This document shows, one piece after another, positions 62,626 to 64,000 of a DNA stretch of 64,000 nt. Position 1 is the first letter of the stretch, and each line of letters begins with the position of its first letter. The stretch comes from Verminephrobacter eiseniae EF01-2. Its GTDB lineage: Bacteria; Pseudomonadota; Gammaproteobacteria; Burkholderiales; Burkholderiaceae_C. The position numbers and the translations under genes are program-made. Below the pieces are notes generated by a model. It had not been told where the DNA came from, did no database searches, and was given only the letters and a program-made list of their open reading frames with translations. The stretch is from contig NC_008786.1 of assembly GCF_000015565.1 (NCBI RefSeq), positions 1,798,001 to 1,862,000 on the forward strand, written 5' to 3'.

Positions 62626-64000
62626 TCAATCGGGAAAAGGGCGCGCGTCGAGAAAGCGGCGCAAGACGTTCTCGGTCAGTCGGGAGATGTTGTTGGCATA
62701 GCCGTTGTGCGACAGCGCGCCCGCATAGGCGATCGACCCCACGCTGAAGACCGCGCCGCCCTGGCCGCTCTCGAAGAACACGATGTCGCTGCGCACCAGG
62801 GGGCACAGGTTGCCGGTGGTTCCCATGAAGTTGAACAGCATGTCCTCGACCACCAGCACATGGGCCTCGGTGTGCGGGCCGGAACTGGCCAGCACCACTG
62901 CATGGCGCGGCGAACCCCGGGCGACATCATGGCGATCGACCTCCATCCCCGCAGCGCCCCCGCCGATCAGGCCGAAATCGCCCAGAATCTCGTCGTCGAT
63001 GCCGGCAAAGGCAAAGGCCACGCGCGGATCGCTGCGGGAGGCCTGCGAGCGGCGGTACGGCGAGGATTCATCGAAGCCCTGGGCCGCGAAACCGACGCCC
63101 ACCAGATGGTTCGGCGCGCGCTGGCCCTGCCTGCGCCACAGCCCCCCGTACTCGCCGGTGAAGGCGTGGTAATACTCGCCCGTCGGCGGTTCCCAGGCGC
63201 GGCTGCCGCCTTCGGCGCGGCGCGTCTCGATGATTCCGGCGACGGTGTCGTTGAAGGCGATGCGCCAGTAAAAGCCGTTGCCCCCCATGTACATCAGGCG
63301 GCCACCGCTGCGCGTGAAGTCGAAGACCGCCTGCCACATGGCCGTCGAGTAGTACTCCGGATGGGTGGCCGTCATCACCACCTGGTATTGCGCCAGCAGC
63401 GCGTTGCCTTGCTGGTGCAGGTCTTCGTCGGTGACCACGTCGTAGTCCAGGCCCAGGTGTTCGAGCCAGTCGGTGATATGCGTGTCGGCGTTGAATTGCC
63501 AGAGGTTCGAGGGCCGCGCGCCGTGGTTCGATTCCAGCTTCGGACGCAGATTGAGCATCGGGCGCAGGCGCGACGAGTAATAGACGCCGCTGCCGTCCGA
63601 ATGCAGGTCGTACAGCGAGTGGCCGTACTCGCGGTGCTCGTTGAGGAAAACCTGGTGCGGATGGAGCACCAGCGCGCGGTTCAGATGCAGTTCGACAAGC
63701 CCGTCGTTGGTGCCGAAATGCTCGTTGGCGTAGGCCATGTAGGTGGCCAGCGGGAACAGGTAGAGCAGCTTGGCGCGCCGGGCGCCCGGCGCCGGCTTGA
63801 CGACGAAGACCACGAACTGCTCTTGCCCATGGGAGCACAGCCGAAAGGCGTAGATGCCGCTTTTGAGCGCTTGCGGCACGACATAGGCCAGATCGACCAG
63901 CCACCCGGCATCGTGCAGGTCGTCGTCGTGAAAATGAACGGCGCTCCACTGCGCCGGCTGCTCGCGCCAGCAATGCTGCTCGCCGCTGAAGTTGTGGCCG
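62626..64000 (-). CDS. N,N-dimethylformamidase large-subunit-like protein, 5' end outside the window
   Basis: At least 458 residues of one open frame are present, continuing past the window edge. Recognisable stretches are LLYLFPLATYMAYANEHFG, HREYGHSLYDLHSDGSGVYY, TDWLEHLGLDYDVVTDEDLH, MTATHPEYYSTAMWQAVFDF and GGRLMYMGGNGFYWRIAF, matching the dimethylformamidase beta-subunit family domain. Characterised members hydrolyse N,N-dimethylformamide with an iron centre; most homologues probably act on other amides. The gene is separated from trmB by ~105 bp. Product assignment is by family only. Confidence 0.82.
   Translation of the reverse strand, partial: GHNFSGEQHCWREQPAQWSAVHFHDDDLHDAGWLVDLAYVVPQALKSGIYAFRLCSHGQEQFVVFVVKPAPGARRAKLLYLFPLATYMAYANEHFGTNDGLVELHLNRALVLHPHQVFLNEHREYGHSLYDLHSDGSGVYYSSRLRPMLNLRPKLESNHGARPSNLWQFNADTHITDWLEHLGLDYDVVTDEDLHQQGNALLAQYQVVMTATHPEYYSTAMWQAVFDFTRSGGRLMYMGGNGFYWRIAFNDTVAGIIETRRAEGGSRAWEPPTGEYYHAFTGEYGGLWRRQGQRAPNHLVGVGFAAQGFDESSPYRRSQASRSDPRVAFAFAGIDDEILGDFGLIGGGAAGMEVDRHDVARGSPRHAVVLASSGPHTEAHVLVVEDMLFNFMGTTGNLCPLVRSDIVFFESGQGGAVFSVGSIAYAGALSHNGYANNISRLTENVLRRFLDARPFPD

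Overview
The window is a high-GC, gene-dense chromosomal segment of a betaproteobacterium. The gene set (gatCAB, minCDE, selD-mnmH, glcB, maeB, ispH-fkpB, alaS, parE) and the protein sequences look like Burkholderiales, family Comamonadaceae. The unusual load of small interspersed repeats would fit Verminephrobacter or a close relative, but that genus is an inference from memory, not a database result. I see no rRNA or tRNA genes, no CRISPR array and no complete insertion sequence with a transposase.

Region 1 (1-4842): the 3' end of gatA and the complete gatB are separated by a foreign-looking, lower-GC three-gene cassette: a HEPN-like protein, a ParA-type ATPase with a KGGVGR Walker A, and a large P-loop NTPase. 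All junctions inside the cassette and into gatB are ATGA overlaps. This is the best candidate for an undescribed system. Region 2 (4.9-24.1 kb) is mostly housekeeping: pyrE, xth, gspE, selD-mnmH, trpS, a site-2 protease homologue that has lost its catalytic Glu, a Sua5-like gene, a PHP phosphatase, a Usp protein, a 5'-nucleotidase, gspF, minCDE and glcB. Region 3 (24.1-26.2 kb) is decayed accessory DNA: a frameshifted 2Fe-2S subunit, a broken fic gene and a lower-GC lysE-type exporter. Region 4 (26.3-32.6 kb) is a type I secretion operon (two tandem ABC exporters, HlyD, TolC) with no substrate gene in view.

Region 5 (32.6-46 kb) begins with a 60-bp tandem array upstream of maeB. It continues with dinB, an HpxZ-like/isochorismatase-like hydrolase pair, psd, ispH-fkpB, radC, a fatty acid desaturase, hsp20 and a broken XRE regulator. 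A 158-bp MITE with CTAG-type target duplications occurs three times here, once in frame inside the hydrolase and once inside the regulator. Region 6 (45.2-64 kb) holds an alkaline-ceramidase-like protein followed by an MFS-acyltransferase fusion (lipid remodelling), an enoyl-CoA hydratase, a methyltransferase, an MFS carrier, parE, a lytic transglycosylase, a metal-handling group (CDF transporter behind a ZntR-like promoter, cupredoxin, DUF411 protein), a P1-type peptidase, alaS, a GGEEF diguanylate cyclase, trmB and a partial dimethylformamidase-like gene.

At least three repeat families are visible: the 158-bp MITE, a 60-bp unit in single or tandem copies, and a 103-bp element with terminal inverted repeats that abuts stop codons. 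Several local tandem repeats occur as well. Together they suggest a genome that tolerates much small-element proliferation and ongoing gene decay.
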